Notes: generated from the sequence alone by a model not told the origin. A stretch of DNA of 64,000 bases from Syntrophomonadaceae bacterium (GCA_012840385.1 DULK01000078.1:1-64000); one strand, 5' to 3'. Counted from the stretch's first letter, positions 8,476 to 17,043 are shown. Made by a program: numbers and translations.

Positions 8476-9596
8476 AAGGCTTTATCCTCTCTCTGAGAGC
8501 CGGCGCCTCCCCTTGACATCCAATTCAGACTTATTACTCTTGTGATGAAGACTGTGGGATTCTCCATGAGGTCCATTTCATCCCCCGAAGGCACATAGCT
8601 TTCTCCATGCCTGACTAACTTTCTTACCTTAGGCCTGATAGGAAGCATTTTATTTACAGACGTTACGACAGCCAGGCTGCCATCGTTCAGCTCGACAATA
8701 CATCCGACAGGGTAGATTTCCACGTTATCGAGGAGCAGGTTCACCAGTTTAGGGTTAAATCCCTGACCACTCATGGCTATCAATATTTCCACCGCCTCGT
8801 AGGGCTTCAGTTTGGAACGGTAACTCCGGTCTGAGGTGAGAGAATCATATACATCCGCTATAGCCACCAGTTGAGCAAACTTATGGATGGCATCCCCTCT
8901 CAGGCCCCGGGGATACCCATCTCCCTGATACCGCTCATGATGCTCATAAGGTATTAAGGCAGCATTTATACCGATTTCAGGTTCTTGACAGAGGAGGTGA
9001 AAGCCATGGGCAGGATGTTTGCGGACAATTTCTATCTCCTCTTCATTAAGTGGTCCCGGTTTATTCAAAACATCACCTGGAATAATCACTTTTCCCAGAT
9101 CATGTAGAAGTGCCCCAGTCCCCAGCTCCAAAAGTTCCGCTTCAGTGTACCCGCTGGCAATACCCAGACTCAAAGCCAAGACACAGACATTGACAGAGTG
9201 AGTGAAAGTGTAATTATCTAGAGCCCGGATATCCGCCAATTTCAAAAAAGTATAATTTCTTTTTGAAAGCTCCTCCAGGATTGTTTCTACCGTGCTTTTT
9301 ACACGGGCGATGTGAATACGGCCGCCTTTCCTAACCTCTTCCCATATATCCTTAATGGTCTGTTCGGCTTTAAGTCTGATCTCTTCGGATATAATATCCA
9401 CTTCTTGGGAACCACCCGCTAAGGCCTGCATGTCCCACTCACTTTCAACTTCTATCTCCAGTATACCGCGTTTTTTGAGGGCATTAATTGTTGCAGGAGT
9501 AAGAACAGTGCCTGCTCTTAAGAGCACCTTTCTGCTTTTATAAACATTCTCGGCGAGTTTCATCCCCGGTTTTGCATAAACAATAGAAATTCGCAC
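8472..9596 (-). CDS. HD-GYP domain protein, probable c-di-GMP phosphodiesterase
   Basis: 374 residues. An N-terminal module of about 120 residues (M-R-I-S..KPGMKLAENVY) is of the sort often found before HD-GYP. It is followed by the HD motif LLHDLGKV (His165-Asp166) and the diagnostic EHHERYQGDGYPRG (219-231), so all metal and GYP residues are present. HD-GYP enzymes degrade cyclic di-GMP. No receiver, PAS or membrane segment is visible, so the input signal is unknown. Start GTG 9596 has GGGGG ten bases upstream. It sits between an FlhB-like gene and yraN, an extra gene in an otherwise common order. Confidence 0.88.
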   Translation of the reverse strand: MRISIVYAKPGMKLAENVYKSRKVLLRAGTVLTPATINALKKRGILEIEVESEWDMQALAGGSQEVDIISEEIRLKAEQTIKDIWEEVRKGGRIHIARVKSTVETILEELSKRNYTFLKLADIRALDNYTFTHSVNVCVLALSLGIASGYTEAELLELGTGALLHDLGKVIIPGDVLNKPGPLNEEEIEIVRKHPAHGFHLLCQEPEIGINAALIPYEHHERYQGDGYPRGLRGDAIHKFAQLVAIADVYDSLTSDRSYRSKLKPYEAVEILIAMSGQGFNPKLVNLLLDNVEIYPVGCIVELNDGSLAVVTSVNKMLPIRPKVRKLVRHGESYVPSGDEMDLMENPTVFITRVISLNWMSRGGAGSQREDKAL

Positions 9597-9616
9597 AGGT
9601 TCATTGCCCCCTTCCC

Positions 9617-9892
9617 TTAACTGAAGGATTGAGGCTTTTTATCCAGTTGGTAAATGAAAACAAGCACCTCTGCCACCGCACGATACAATTCAGGAGGTAT
9701 TTCAGCATTCAACGGCAGGCGCATAAGCAGGTCCACCAGATCATGATCCTCATAAAGCGGTATCCCGTGCCTGGCAGCTTCTTCAATGATACGCCGGGCA
9801 AGTTCGCCCCGTCCGGCAGCAACCACGCGAGGAGCACGATCTTCATTTTTCCGGTATCTCAAGGCAACCGCTTGTTTTTCTTTACCTGACAT
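9617..9892 (-). CDS. FlhB C-terminal-like (YlqH type) small protein
   Basis: 91 residues matching the cytoplasmic C-terminal domain of flagellar export switch protein FlhB/EscU: AVALRYRKNEDRAPRVVAAG followed by A-R-R-I-I-E-E-A..GIPLYEDHDLVDLL. The autocleavage motif NPTH of true FlhB is replaced by K-N-E-D, so it should not self-cleave. No transmembrane part is present. Bacillus subtilis YlqH has the same form and place, downstream of rnhB and ylqG. Function unknown. The gene lies 20 bases downstream of the FliK-like gene. Confidence 0.8.
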   Translation of the reverse strand: MSGKEKQAVALRYRKNEDRAPRVVAAGRGELARRIIEEAARHGIPLYEDHDLVDLLMRLPLNAEIPPELYRAVAEVLVFIYQLDKKPQSFS

Positions 9893-9912
9893 TTAGTACC
9901 ATGCATCCTCTC

Positions 9913-11085
9913 CTAAACGGTCAGATCCAGTGTTTTATGGATTTTGTCGCCCAAGCACCCCTTTTGTAAATCACGGAAGAAAGACTTGACTATACCCACT
10001 TTGCACCCCGACCAGATTAAACTGTATCTCAGGTCTTTTAATACCTCGGCCAATTGAGGCCAGGATTTGTCAATCAGCAGCTTGGCAGTCTGTTCCTCAA
10101 CAAGCATCCCTACTTTCAGCAGGCTGTCCTGTAAGGTCAACTCCACCTGGATCCATCCCAGGTAACAGGTGGCAAGGTTCAGAAGAAAACGCGTACAGGT
10201 GGCTCCCCTCGATATCTCAGGATAAATTAATATTTCTCCATCTGGGTGATCTTCGCCCTTGAAAAGCGCAAAGAGCGGAATGTAATAAAACGGCTTCTGC
10301 TCTTCTATATTCCACTGCCCACAGGTGAAAAGCTGTCCCCCTACCAGGAGCTTTCTCTCATCCCCTTCTCCGCTACTTAAACGCTGCAGTTCCTCTATCG
10401 GGGTGGAGCTGGATTTATCGACCAAACGACGAAGCATTCCCTGAAGCATATCGAAGGCCTCTTTTAACCGAAAACCAAGGATAGCAGGCCTGTTATCCTC
10501 TCCATTCAGCCCTGTTAGCTTTTCGCGACCATCAGCCATGCTTCCGCCATTAGCCTTTTTTAATGAGTCGGTAGCAACTGTAATTTTTTCAACGAAAGGG
10601 GTCAGTAATTGCAGCAAAAGTTCGAAAGAAATACCGAGTTTAAGGGAGGTTATAGCAACCATTAAATTAGTAGGGTTAAACCCACCTGACTTTTCCATTA
10701 GGCGCTGAATTTTATGAAGGTTTTCCTCCGTGATAGGAAGCCCTGCTTTACTTAAAGCATTTATAATAGCATTGTTTTCCGGAACCTCAGGGAGACCAAA
10801 TCTCGCCAGAACAGACTGTGGGGTTGACTCCGTAACCTCCCGGATCAAATGCCAGGTTACCGTTTCACCATCCTTTTGCGCCCTTCTCACTAAAAACACC
10901 TGTCCGGGCACAAGAGGAACCCGTGATGTAACTTCCAGGCAGTCCCCGTTTACCGAGACAACCACCGTTTCTCCCTTGACTTCAACTACTTTAATAATGA
11001 AAGTATCCTGGCGCATACCCCGGTCCCAGTTATTCAATTTTGAAGTGTTAACCTGCTCAAAAAGAGCATTCAACCTGATGTTCAC
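9913..11085 (-). CDS. FliK C-terminal-like (YlqG type) hypothetical protein
   Basis: 390 residues, no signal peptide. Residues about 27-80 look like a small beta domain (VKVVEVKGE..VSVNGDCLEV). The C-terminal part, about residues 290-360 (GWIQVELTLQDSLLKVGMLV...LAEVLKDL), resembles the FliK hook-length control C-terminal domain. The following gene is FlhB-like, so the pair mirrors the FliK-FlhB partnership of the flagellar export gate, though no other flagellar gene is near. Start GTG 11085 follows GGAG and overlaps the rnhB end by 29 bases. Bacillus has the equivalent ylqG-ylqH pair. Function unknown. Confidence 0.65.
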   Translation of the reverse strand: MNIRLNALFEQVNTSKLNNWDRGMRQDTFIIKVVEVKGETVVVSVNGDCLEVTSRVPLVPGQVFLVRRAQKDGETVTWHLIREVTESTPQSVLARFGLPEVPENNAIINALSKAGLPITEENLHKIQRLMEKSGGFNPTNLMVAITSLKLGISFELLLQLLTPFVEKITVATDSLKKANGGSMADGREKLTGLNGEDNRPAILGFRLKEAFDMLQGMLRRLVDKSSSTPIEELQRLSSGEGDERKLLVGGQLFTCGQWNIEEQKPFYYIPLFALFKGEDHPDGEILIYPEISRGATCTRFLLNLATCYLGWIQVELTLQDSLLKVGMLVEEQTAKLLIDKSWPQLAEVLKDLRYSLIWSGCKVGIVKSFFRDLQKGCLGDKIHKTLDLTV

Positions 11086-11740
11086 TATCCATCTCCTTTA
11101 CGCCCCGAAAAGTACGGCGATGCAAAAAACAGGGCCCGTACCTGGCAATAGCTTCTAGGTGGGCAGGGGTTGGGTATCCCTTATTCTGTTCAAAACCGTA
11201 TTTCGGGAAGAGCAGCCCATAGTATGACATTATAGCATCCCTGGTTGTTTTTGCCAGTATTGAAGCAGCAGCTATAACGGCACTCCGTGTATCCCCTTTA
11301 ACAATGGTAGTTTGGGGAACCGGGACGTCTCTAACAGGCCAACACCCGTCTATCAGGATGTGATCGGGTTTTACCTTAAGTTGTTCCAAGGCCTTTTTCA
11401 TGGCCAGAATCGATGCTTCGTGAATGTTGTATTTTTCAATCCAACCGACCGGCACTATTCCTACAGCCCAACCTGCCGCTTTCCGCTTGATTTCCCGGGA
11501 TAAAGCAGCGCGAAGCGCAGGATTTACAAGCTTGCTGTCGTTTAAACCAGGAAGCAAGAGTTCCTCCTTTATAACAACTGCAGCTGCCACTACAGGTCCT
11601 GCAAGCGGCCCACGCCCGGCTTCATCAACACCGGCAATCAACACGGCACCGTTTTTCCATAGTTTTTGCTCGAATAGATGTATTCTCTTCAAGCGATCAT
11701 ATTCTTCTTCATCTAAAATGCGAGTTTTTCCCCTACTCAA
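11057..11740 (-). CDS. rnhB: Ribonuclease HII
   Basis: Removes RNA from RNA-DNA hybrids and single ribonucleotides from DNA. The RNase HII signature IAGVDEAGRGPLAGPVVAA holds the Asp-Glu-Asp-Gly active site, with LNDSK and the second acidic motif ILIDGCWPV further on; the C-terminal YPTPAHLEAIARYGPC block is typical. I choose TTG 11740, preceded by AGAGGG. The frame stays open to TTG 11806, but that would start inside the T tract of the ylqF terminator. The start is therefore not certain. Downstream it overlaps the FliK-like gene by 29 bases. Confidence 0.85.
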   Translation of the reverse strand: MSRGKTRILDEEEYDRLKRIHLFEQKLWKNGAVLIAGVDEAGRGPLAGPVVAAAVVIKEELLLPGLNDSKLVNPALRAALSREIKRKAAGWAVGIVPVGWIEKYNIHEASILAMKKALEQLKVKPDHILIDGCWPVRDVPVPQTTIVKGDTRSAVIAAASILAKTTRDAIMSYYGLLFPKYGFEQNKGYPTPAHLEAIARYGPCFLHRRTFRGVKEMDSEHQVECSF

Positions 11741-11803
11741 CTTGCCATCAATCCCTCTTCTTCTTTTATTACATTTTCTATACCACAAATCCTGCCAGGA
11801 TAA

Positions 11804-11834
11804 CAAAAAAGCCCTAAATTAATAGGGGCTTTTG
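11804..11834 (-). terminator. Rho-independent terminator after ylqF
   Basis: On the minus strand AAAAGCCCC pairs with GGGCTTTT over a short AT-rich loop and ends in TTTTTTG. Plus-strand arms are 11807-11814 and 11826-11833. It separates the ylqF transcript from rnhB and argues against the most upstream rnhB start. Confidence 0.65.
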
Positions 11835-12009
11835 CTATTTTTTAAATACTCTTATTCTTGAGCTTGATCCCGGCCTGGGTTGAAATAACCGGCTCCGGTG
11901 ACATATTTACGTATGTCTTGATATGTCGAGCCCGAGCGATACGACCTTCAATTCGTGTTATCCTCACTATGATCAGGTCAAGACATTGAAGATTGAGACG
12001 CATAAAGGT

Positions 12010-12846
12010 CTACGCAGGCAATTCAAAGGTAACCCGGCCGAGCTTACCGTTTTTAAATAACTTTATCAGGTAACCGGCAGTACGGTGGAGATCGGGCATG
12101 CCTTCAGGTAAAATGAAATTTTTATGCCGAGCAAGAATTTCTAGAGTTAAAGGCCCTTCCCGGCTTGTCCCAAGATATTTTGCGATGTTTTCCGGATAGT
12201 TTTCCTCCAGGAAGTTAATTATTTGCTCACCGACTCTTTCCGGTTCGTACTCGATATAATCCACTGCGCCTATTGAAATCAGTTTGAATACATCTCCTTC
12301 TTTAATCTGCGGCGGCAATACTCCAGGGGTATCAAGAACAGAAATCCTCCCCTTCAAGTGCACCCATTGGGGGCCTTTTGTTATACCCGGGCGGTCACCC
12401 GTGGCTGCCGTTCGCCTGCCCACAAGTCTATTTAAGAAACTTGACTTCCCGGTATTCGGTATACCAACCACCGCCGTCCGCAATTCCCTGGCAAGACGTC
12501 CTTTTTCCTCCAGGCGTTTTTTTAGCTCACTCTCGTATCCAGCCAGATGTCCCCATAGCTCCCTGAAACCGCTCCCCTGCCGCGAGTCCACAGCAACGGC
12601 AGTGATACCTGTGGCTGCAAAATAGTCAAGCCACCTTCCGGTAGCCTGGGGGTCGGCGAGGTCGGCTTTATTTAGGATTAATATTTGCTGCTTATGTTTA
12701 ACCAGTTGCCGGACCAGCGGACTGCGGGAGCTTACAGGACAGCGTGCATCCACCACTTCAAAAACCAGGTCAACGACCCTTAGCCTTCTAATAAGTAGAT
12801 TTTTTTTCTTCCCTTGAACAGCAGGCGTTGTTTCCGGTGATGTCAT
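12010..12846 (-). CDS. ylqF: YlqF/RbgA family ribosome biogenesis GTPase
   Basis: 278 residues, circularly permuted GTPase: the G4 motif LNKADL comes first (near residue 58), then G1 GIPNTGKSSFLNRL (near residue 128) and G3 DTPG (near residue 172), with a helical C-terminal domain. RbgA acts in late 50S assembly. The almost universal N-terminal W-F-P-G-H-M-A-K-A motif is not visible; the protein begins with about 12 unrelated residues and then GKKKNLLIRRLRVVDLVFEVVDAR, aligned to the usual post-motif sequence. The start overlaps the lepB stop. It is followed by a clear terminator. Confidence 0.88.
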   Translation of the reverse strand: MTSPETTPAVQGKKKNLLIRRLRVVDLVFEVVDARCPVSSRSPLVRQLVKHKQQILILNKADLADPQATGRWLDYFAATGITAVAVDSRQGSGFRELWGHLAGYESELKKRLEEKGRLARELRTAVVGIPNTGKSSFLNRLVGRRTAATGDRPGITKGPQWVHLKGRISVLDTPGVLPPQIKEGDVFKLISIGAVDYIEYEPERVGEQIINFLEENYPENIAKYLGTSREGPLTLEILARHKNFILPEGMPDLHRTAGYLIKLFKNGKLGRVTFELPA

Positions 12847-13367
12847 TTCAAAATTCCCATACGCCCAGGCGGCCAGTAGATAAAAATAGCTTTTCCAATT
12901 ATGTATTTTTTAGCCAGAGGGCCCCAGATGCGGCTATCCTCGCTGTTGTTCCGGTTGTCACCCATTACAAACACATAACCCTTCGGCACTTTATAAGGAC
13001 CATAATTCGCCATCATTTCGTGGGGGATATAGGGTTCTTCCAGCCGTTTTCCGTTGATATAAACATAACCTTGCCGGATTTCGATGGTTTCTCCCTCAAG
13101 GGCAATTATCCTTTTAATAAAATCTCGTGACGTGTCCAACGGAAATTTAAAAACGACAATGTCCCCTCGTTCAGGAGGATGAAACCGGTACACAGCTTTG
13201 TTTACGATAATCCTATCATGAGGATAGAGAGTCGGTTGCATCGAAGGTGAGGGGATGTAAAAGGGTTCGAACAACCATATCCTGATAACTGCGGCCAGAA
13301 TAACTGCAAGGACAACCGACTCCAAAATCTCGCGCCAAAAGGATGATTTATCTTGCTCCTGGGCCAA
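12843..13367 (-). CDS. lepB: Signal peptidase I
   Basis: 174 residues. It has one N-terminal membrane anchor (about residues 15-32) and an extracellular catalytic domain. The nucleophile lies in FYIPSPSMQPTL (Ser42) and the general base in RDFIKRIIA (Lys85); box E is VMGDNRNNSEDSR. It cleaves signal peptides of exported proteins at the outer face of the membrane. It lies between rplS and ylqF and overlaps ylqF by four bases, a common Firmicutes arrangement. Confidence 0.95.
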   Translation of the reverse strand: MAQEQDKSSFWREILESVVLAVILAAVIRIWLFEPFYIPSPSMQPTLYPHDRIIVNKAVYRFHPPERGDIVVFKFPLDTSRDFIKRIIALEGETIEIRQGYVYINGKRLEEPYIPHEMMANYGPYKVPKGYVFVMGDNRNNSEDSRIWGPLAKKYIIGKAIFIYWPPGRMGILK

Positions 13368-13376
13368 ATATCTCCC

Positions 13377-13718
13377 CTACTTCCGTTCTCTAATCCGTGC
13401 TGCCTTCCCAACCCTGTCCCGAAGGTAATAAAGCCTTGCCCGTCTCACTCTTCCTTTTCGCACAACCTCGATTTTATCCAGGCGGGGTGAATGGACCGGA
13501 AATGTTCTTTCGACACCTACACCGTAAGACACCCGGCGTACCGTAAAGGTTTCGTTTAGTCCACTCCCCCTCCTCCGAATCACTATCCCTTCAAACACCT
13601 GTGTTCTCTCCCGGTTACCTTCAATAACCTTAACGTGAACCCTCACCGTATCACCTGGACGAAAGGGGGGAATCTCTTTTTTTAGATAATCTTGTTCAAC
13701 TGTTCTTAACAAGTCCAC
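13377..13718 (-). CDS. rplS: Large ribosomal subunit protein bL19
   Basis: 113 residues, the family length. It begins [19 protein letters not shown] and carries [20 protein letters not shown] and the C-terminal [20 protein letters not shown] block. The protein sits at the 30S-50S interface. The start is GTG 13718 with GAGGAGG ten bases upstream. A clear sigma-A type promoter lies 60-90 bases upstream, so rplS-lepB-ylqF can be transcribed apart from trmD. Confidence 0.97.
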   Translation of the reverse strand: MDLLRTVEQDYLKKEIPPFRPGDTVRVHVKVIEGNRERTQVFEGIVIRRRGSGLNETFTVRRVSYGVGVERTFPVHSPRLDKIEVVRKGRVRRARLYYLRDRVGKAARIRERK

Positions 13719-13776
13719 GATGAATATGCCTCCTCAACTGTCAATTTATCTCATTACTAGATCAACACTGCCGTTA

Positions 13777-13805
13777 ATTATAGCACAGCAACTGGTAAAT
13801 CACAA
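13777..13805 (-). promoter_or_regulatory. Sigma-A-type promoter for rplS
   Basis: On the minus strand TTGTGA (13805-13800) is followed after exactly 17 bases by TATAAT (13782-13777). It lies in the 118-base gap between trmD and rplS. Confidence 0.7.
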
Positions 13806-13836
13806 TGAACTCATAGGAGCGGTTCTGACGGCAGGA

Positions 13837-14562
13837 TCATTCTGTAAGAAACAGCTCAGTTATTGTTTTCCGGTCATCCTCGCTCCAGCTTCCCTCCTGG
13901 AGCAGATCCGGACGCCGGAAAAAGGTTTTTGCAACCGCCTGGGCCCGGCGCCAGCGGGCGACCGCCTGGTGATCTCCGCTTAACAGAATATCCGGAACAT
14001 CCATTCCCCGAAAAGAGCGAGGACGGGTATACTGGGGGTATTCCAGCAACCCGAGACTAAAGGACTCTTCAACCAGGGAGGTTTCAGCTCCAACCACTCC
14101 TGGAATCAAACGCGCCACACAATCCACGATGGTTAATGCTGCGATCTCACCTCCGGTTAAAATGAAATCACCTATAGAAATTTCTTCACAGGCGAGAGCC
14201 TTCACCCTTTCGTCGATCCCCTCATAATGCCCGCAGATTATGATTATCTCCTCTTTCCCCGCCAGTTCCTGGGCCTTTTGCTGGTTAAAAACTGCTCCCT
14301 GTGGAGATAGCAAAATGGTATGCACCTTACGGTTACCGGCGATTTCTTCTATACATGTAAAAAACGGCTCCGGCTTCATCACCATACCCGCCCCACCACC
14401 ATAGGGGTAGTCATCCACCTTGCGGTGTTTGTCCCGGGAGTAATTCCTGAGATCCACAATGTTAACCTCCAGTAACCCCTGCTCCTGAGCGCGTTTAAGA
14501 ATACTGGCTTGCAGGGGTCCGGAGAACATCTCAGGGAATATCGTAATAATTGTGATAACCAT
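13837..14562 (-). CDS. trmD: tRNA (guanine-N1)-methyltransferase
   Basis: 241 residues; methylates G37 of tRNAs using SAM and prevents frameshifting. It starts MVITIITIFPEMF, has the trefoil-knot motifs LLSPQGAVFNQ, ICGHYEGIDERV and the SIGDFILTGGEIAAL SAM-binding loop, and ends in a helical domain. I use ATG 14562 because GAGGAG lies directly upstream; a longer frame to 14601 would overlap rimM and adds residues without family match. The start overlaps the rimM stop region, so the two genes are coupled. Confidence 0.95.
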   Translation of the reverse strand: MVITIITIFPEMFSGPLQASILKRAQEQGLLEVNIVDLRNYSRDKHRKVDDYPYGGGAGMVMKPEPFFTCIEEIAGNRKVHTILLSPQGAVFNQQKAQELAGKEEIIIICGHYEGIDERVKALACEEISIGDFILTGGEIAALTIVDCVARLIPGVVGAETSLVEESFSLGLLEYPQYTRPRSFRGMDVPDILLSGDHQAVARWRRAQAVAKTFFRRPDLLQEGSWSEDDRKTITELFLTE

Positions 14563-14566
14563 ACTC

Positions 14567-15091
14567 TCACTCCTCAAGGAGACCGGGTAGCAGGTTGACA
14601 ACGATGCATCTCTCTTTTAAATCAACCTTTTTAATTACCTCTTTGGTAGCCGGTAACAGGATCTCCTTCCCCTTTTCCGGATCTTTTACTAAATAAACAT
14701 CGTTGCTTCCGGTATTTAATATTTCATCCACCTTTCCAATCAGTTTTCCGTCAAGGGTATAGACCGGGAGCCCGACAATCTGAAAATAATAGTAAGAACC
14801 CTCCGGCAGCGCCCTGACCTCCTCCGGCGGAACTTGAAGCAAAGCACCCCGGAACTTGCCTGCCTCTTCCGGGGTATTGATACCAGCCAGCTTGATAATG
14901 ATCCTGTTATCCTTGATGTATGCTCTTTCTACCAGTTTTTCGAGAAAAAGAGTGTTTTGACGGATAAACAGGCGCTTCGTTGTCAGGAAGCGATCAGGGA
15001 AATCTGTATAGGGGATTACCCTAACCTCACCACGCAAACCGTAAGGTTTGCTGATCTGCCCGACGGTGATGTAACTCTCCACTGATACCAT
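14567..15091 (-). CDS. rimM: 16S rRNA processing protein RimM
   Basis: 174 residues. The N-terminal RimM domain has the typical VGQISKPYGLRGEVRVIPYTDFPDRF start, and the C-terminal PRC barrel has GSYYYFQIVGLPVY and ILNTGSNDVYLV. It helps mature the 30S head domain together with bS16 and uS19. It stands in the conserved order rpsP-khpA-rimM-trmD-rplS. The ribosome site before ATG 15091 is weak (only ACGGGA), so GTG four codons in is an alternative start. Confidence 0.95.
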   Translation of the reverse strand: MVSVESYITVGQISKPYGLRGEVRVIPYTDFPDRFLTTKRLFIRQNTLFLEKLVERAYIKDNRIIIKLAGINTPEEAGKFRGALLQVPPEEVRALPEGSYYYFQIVGLPVYTLDGKLIGKVDEILNTGSNDVYLVKDPEKGKEILLPATKEVIKKVDLKERCIVVNLLPGLLEE

Positions 15092-15113
15092 TCCCGTTGT
15101 TTCGCCCGTTTAT

Positions 15114-15344
15114 TTAGGAAAGGATCTCTACAAGAACCTTGGTGCCGGTTTTGGCCGCCTTCGCCTTGGCCAGGGTACGAATCGCCCTTGCAATTTTCCC
15201 CTGTTTTCCTATTACTTTTCCCATGTCTTCAGGAGCGACCTTTAACTCGACAACAACCCCTTTTTCGTCCTGAAACTCCGCCACCTCTACGTCTTCCGGT
15301 TTATCAACCAGAGACTTTGCAATCAGTTCGATCAGTTCTTTCAT
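15114..15344 (-). CDS. khpA: KH-domain RNA-binding protein KhpA (YlqC)
   Basis: 76 residues forming one KH domain with the GxxG loop in MGKVIGKQGKIARAIRTL. KhpA proteins bind RNA, often with KhpB/EloR, and affect cell division and small-RNA metabolism in Gram-positive bacteria. It lies 25 bases downstream of rpsP and just before rimM. The start ATG 15344 has AGGGGAGG upstream. Confidence 0.93.
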   Translation of the reverse strand: MKELIELIAKSLVDKPEDVEVAEFQDEKGVVVELKVAPEDMGKVIGKQGKIARAIRTLAKAKAAKTGTKVLVEILS

Positions 15345-15369
15345 GAAATACCTCCCCTGTTTGGGGTAA

Positions 15370-15648
15370 CTATTCTTCTACAGCAGCGTTTTTAGCGGTA
15401 CGCTTTTCCCAAATCCCGGTTTTTTTGAGAAGTGCCCTGACGGTGTCAGAAGGCTGCGCCCCGCGGGAGAGCCAGGTTAGGGCCTTTTCCTCATCGATCT
15501 TGATGACCTCGGGGTTGGCGGTAGGCTGGTAATATCCCAGCTCTTCGATAAAACGCCCATCCCGGGGAGAACGTGAATCCGCCACCACCACCCGGTATGC
15601 GGGCTTTTTCTTTGCTCCGATCCTTTTCAATCTAATCCTTGTTGCCAA
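15370..15648 (-). CDS. rpsP: Small ribosomal subunit protein bS16
   Basis: 92 residues. The start [20 protein letters not shown] and the blocks [19 protein letters not shown] and [15 protein letters not shown] are diagnostic. It is needed for assembly of the 30S subunit. It lies 22 bases after ffh in the usual SRP/ribosome operon. Confidence 0.97.
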   Translation of the reverse strand: MATRIRLKRIGAKKKPAYRVVVADSRSPRDGRFIEELGYYQPTANPEVIKIDEEKALTWLSRGAQPSDTVRALLKKTGIWEKRTAKNAAVEE

Positions 15649-15669
15649 TACTCTACATCCTCCTATCCT

Positions 15670-17022
15670 TTAAAAAGGGAATTTAAATGATTTTAGTTTA
15701 CGGGTGCTTTTCCCCGAACTTAACTCGCTGAACTGTTTCATAATTTTACGTGTCTGTTCAAACTGTTTAAGCATCCGGTTGACGTCCTGGACGCTCGTCC
15801 CGCTCCCCCTCGCTATTCGCCTGCGCCTGCTTCCGTTGATAATTGAGGGGTTTCTCCTTTCCTCAGGGGTCATGGAATTGATGATTGCTTCGAGATAAAC
15901 AAATTCTTTCTCATCAAACTCTTCCTGAAGTTTTTTCAGCTGTTTCGCCCCGCCCAAACCGGGAATCATACTCAATACCTGTTCTAAAGGACCCATGGAA
16001 CGAACCTGTTTGATCTGTTCGACGAAATCCTCAAGAGTAAATTCCTGTTTCCGCAATTTCCTTTCGAGTTCCCGGGCCTTCTCCTGATCGAAAGCCGCCT
16101 GAGCCTTCTCAATCAAACTCAGGACGTCACCCATACCGAGAATGCGCGATGCCATCCGGTCGGGATGAAATGGCTCCAGGGCATCCAGCTTTTCGCCTGT
16201 ACCGATAAATTTAATAGGGCAACCCGTAACTGCTTTCACCGAGAGGGCAGCACCGCCCCGCGTATCGCCGTCAAGCTTTGTCAGGATTATGCCGCTCAGT
16301 TCCAGTTCCTCATGAAAGCTTTTGGCAACGTTTACTGCGTCCTGACCGGTCATTGCATCAACCACAAGAAGGATCTCCTGCGGTTTGAGCACATTCTTCA
16401 GGCGCTTTAGCTCCTCCATCAGTTCCTCATCAATATGGAGCCTCCCGGCGGTGTCGATGATAATTAAATCACAGCCCTGAGCTTTGGCATACCCCAGAGA
16501 CTCCTCGGCTATTCTCACCGGATCTGCCTGCTCGCCGAGGCTGAAGAAGGGTATATTGATCTGTTTGGCGAGAACCTCCAGCTGTTTGATGGCCGCCGGC
16601 CGGTAAACATCGGCTCCCACCAGGAGCGGACGCCTGCCCTGTTTTCTAAACAAGAGTGCCAGCTTTCCGGCAGTGGTGGTTTTTCCGCTTCCCTGCAGTC
16701 CCACCAGCAAAAAAATGCTGGGCCCGGCAGGGTTGAAATTGATTTTACTCACATCCCCTCCCATCAGGGAGGTGAGCTCATCGTTAACGATTTTTATGAC
16801 CTGCTGAGCCGGAGTGAGGCTTTCCAGAACCTCTACCCCCAGACACCGCTCCTTTATCCGTTGCGTGAACTGCTTTACAACCGCCAGATTCACATCCGCT
16901 TCAAGCAGTGCCAGGCGCACTTCTCTAAGGGCTTCGTTGATATCACTCTCTGTCAGCTTGCCTTTTCCCCGCAGTTTCTTGAAGGTGTTTTGTAGCCTTT
17001 CTGCCAACCCCTCAAAAAGCAA
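15670..17022 (-). CDS. ffh: Signal recognition particle protein Ffh
   Basis: 450 residues. An N-terminal helical bundle is followed by the SRP GTPase with G1 GLQGSGKTTTAGK (residues 108-120), DTAGRLHID, and G4 TKLDGDTRGG. The C-terminal M domain has the hydrophobic groove region and RRRRIARGSGTSVQDVNRML, which binds SRP RNA. Ffh delivers nascent membrane proteins to FtsY at the membrane. It follows ylxM in the same operon. No SRP RNA (scr) gene was seen in this window. Confidence 0.97.
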   Translation of the reverse strand: MLFEGLAERLQNTFKKLRGKGKLTESDINEALREVRLALLEADVNLAVVKQFTQRIKERCLGVEVLESLTPAQQVIKIVNDELTSLMGGDVSKINFNPAGPSIFLLVGLQGSGKTTTAGKLALLFRKQGRRPLLVGADVYRPAAIKQLEVLAKQINIPFFSLGEQADPVRIAEESLGYAKAQGCDLIIIDTAGRLHIDEELMEELKRLKNVLKPQEILLVVDAMTGQDAVNVAKSFHEELELSGIILTKLDGDTRGGAALSVKAVTGCPIKFIGTGEKLDALEPFHPDRMASRILGMGDVLSLIEKAQAAFDQEKARELERKLRKQEFTLEDFVEQIKQVRSMGPLEQVLSMIPGLGGAKQLKKLQEEFDEKEFVYLEAIINSMTPEERRNPSIINGSRRRRIARGSGTSVQDVNRMLKQFEQTRKIMKQFSELSSGKSTRKLKSFKFPF

Positions 17023-17043
17023 GTATCATCACCACTCTTCAGT

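Noticed and set aside
11840-12009. Short dyads (GACATA/TATGTC) as an operator site
   Set aside because: Only six-base arms in an AT-rich gap, with no matching regulator nearby.
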